Below the pieces are notes generated by a model. The model did not search any database. It saw only the letters and a list, made by a program, of their open reading frames with translations, and was not told the DNA's origin. 5,596 nucleotides of DNA from Candidatus Rokuibacteriota bacterium (lineage in GTDB: Bacteria > Methylomirabilota > Methylomirabilia > Rokubacteriales > CSP1-6), in assembly GCA_003221435.1 (NCBI GenBank), contig QHRS01000172.1:1-5596 (forward strand), written 5' to 3'. How positions within the stretch are numbered: position 1 is the first letter of the stretch; every line of letters starts with the position of its first letter. This document shows positions 5,479-5,596 of this stretch, piece after piece. Position numbers and translations under genes: made by a program.

Positions 5479-5596
5479 CTACCGAATAACGGCCGCCCGG
5501 GTCGCGAGGCTCCGCCCATCCTGGGTCAGTCGGATGACGTAGAGCCCTGCGGGCAGGTCGCTGCCCCCGCCCAGCGTCATCGTGTGTCAGCCCGGA
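5479..5596 (-). pseudogene. C-terminal sorting tail of a paralogous secreted protein, with in-frame TGA; gene enters from the right edge
   Basis: Reading leftward from 5595 the codons give PG-stop-HTMTLGGGSDLPAGL, then YVIRLTQDGRS, LATRAAVIR and TAG (5479-5481). The intact NHL gene has PGWHTVTLGG at the same place, so the TGA at 5587-5589 replaces a conserved TGG tryptophan. The downstream 35 codons remain in frame with mostly synonymous or conservative differences, so the nonsense change looks recent, or it is a sequencing error. Only 118 bp is visible, so the nature of the upstream protein (NHL, delta-60 or other) cannot be told. If the TGA is real, the protein lacks the last strands of its sorting domain and would probably not be sorted properly. 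Confidence 0.75.

Noticed and set aside
1..5596. CRISPR array, tRNA, insertion sequence or phage signature
   Set aside because: All tandem repeats are coding, in frame and explained by beta-propeller blades. No spacers, tRNA-like folds, transposase motifs or terminal inverted repeats were seen.

Overview
The window is GC-rich DNA from a bacterium whose recognisable genes all lie on the minus strand, so transcription runs right to left. The main content is large secreted beta-propeller proteins built from tandem repeats. One of them ends in a C-terminal domain of the type IX secretion (T9SS type A) / FlgD-Ig-like kind, with motifs PNPAQDALRASF, LTLFDVSGRQ and LPAGLYVIRL. This architecture suggests a Gram-negative bacterium of the Fibrobacteres-Chlorobi-Bacteroidetes group or a neighbouring candidate phylum such as Eisenbacteria. 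The lineage is an inference from protein style and GC content, not shown by a marker gene.

Layout in transcription order, right to left. (1) Positions 5479-5596 hold the last codons of a gene that enters from the right edge. They encode a sorting-type tail nearly the same as that of the next gene, but an in-frame TGA replaces a tryptophan codon. (2) Positions 5259-5478 are intergenic, with a strong 10-bp inverted repeat just after that gene end. (3) Positions 3369-5258 encode a 629-residue secreted protein: signal peptide, six NHL repeats, a middle domain with a DxDGNG motif, an Ig-like domain and the C-terminal tail. (4) Positions 3190-3368 are intergenic, with small hairpins. (5) Positions 2458-3189 encode an unrecognised 243-residue protein with a signal-like N-terminus and several hydrophobic segments. 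(6) Positions 2201-2457 contain a short broken NHL-repeat remnant and the leader of the next gene. (7) Positions 1-2200 encode a large secreted protein of at least 733 residues with fourteen 48-residue delta-60/DUF5122-type propeller repeats. It runs off the left edge without a stop.

The secreted propeller genes look like members of a paralogous surface or extracellular family that duplicates, exchanges segments and decays locally: two intact propeller genes, one isolated repeat fragment and one nonsense-bearing tail lie within 5.6 kb. No enzyme, RNA gene, CRISPR array, insertion sequence or integrase was found. I see no convincing multi-gene defence or biosynthetic system. The interest lies in repeat evolution, the cysteine-bearing loops of the left-hand protein, and the decayed paralogs.
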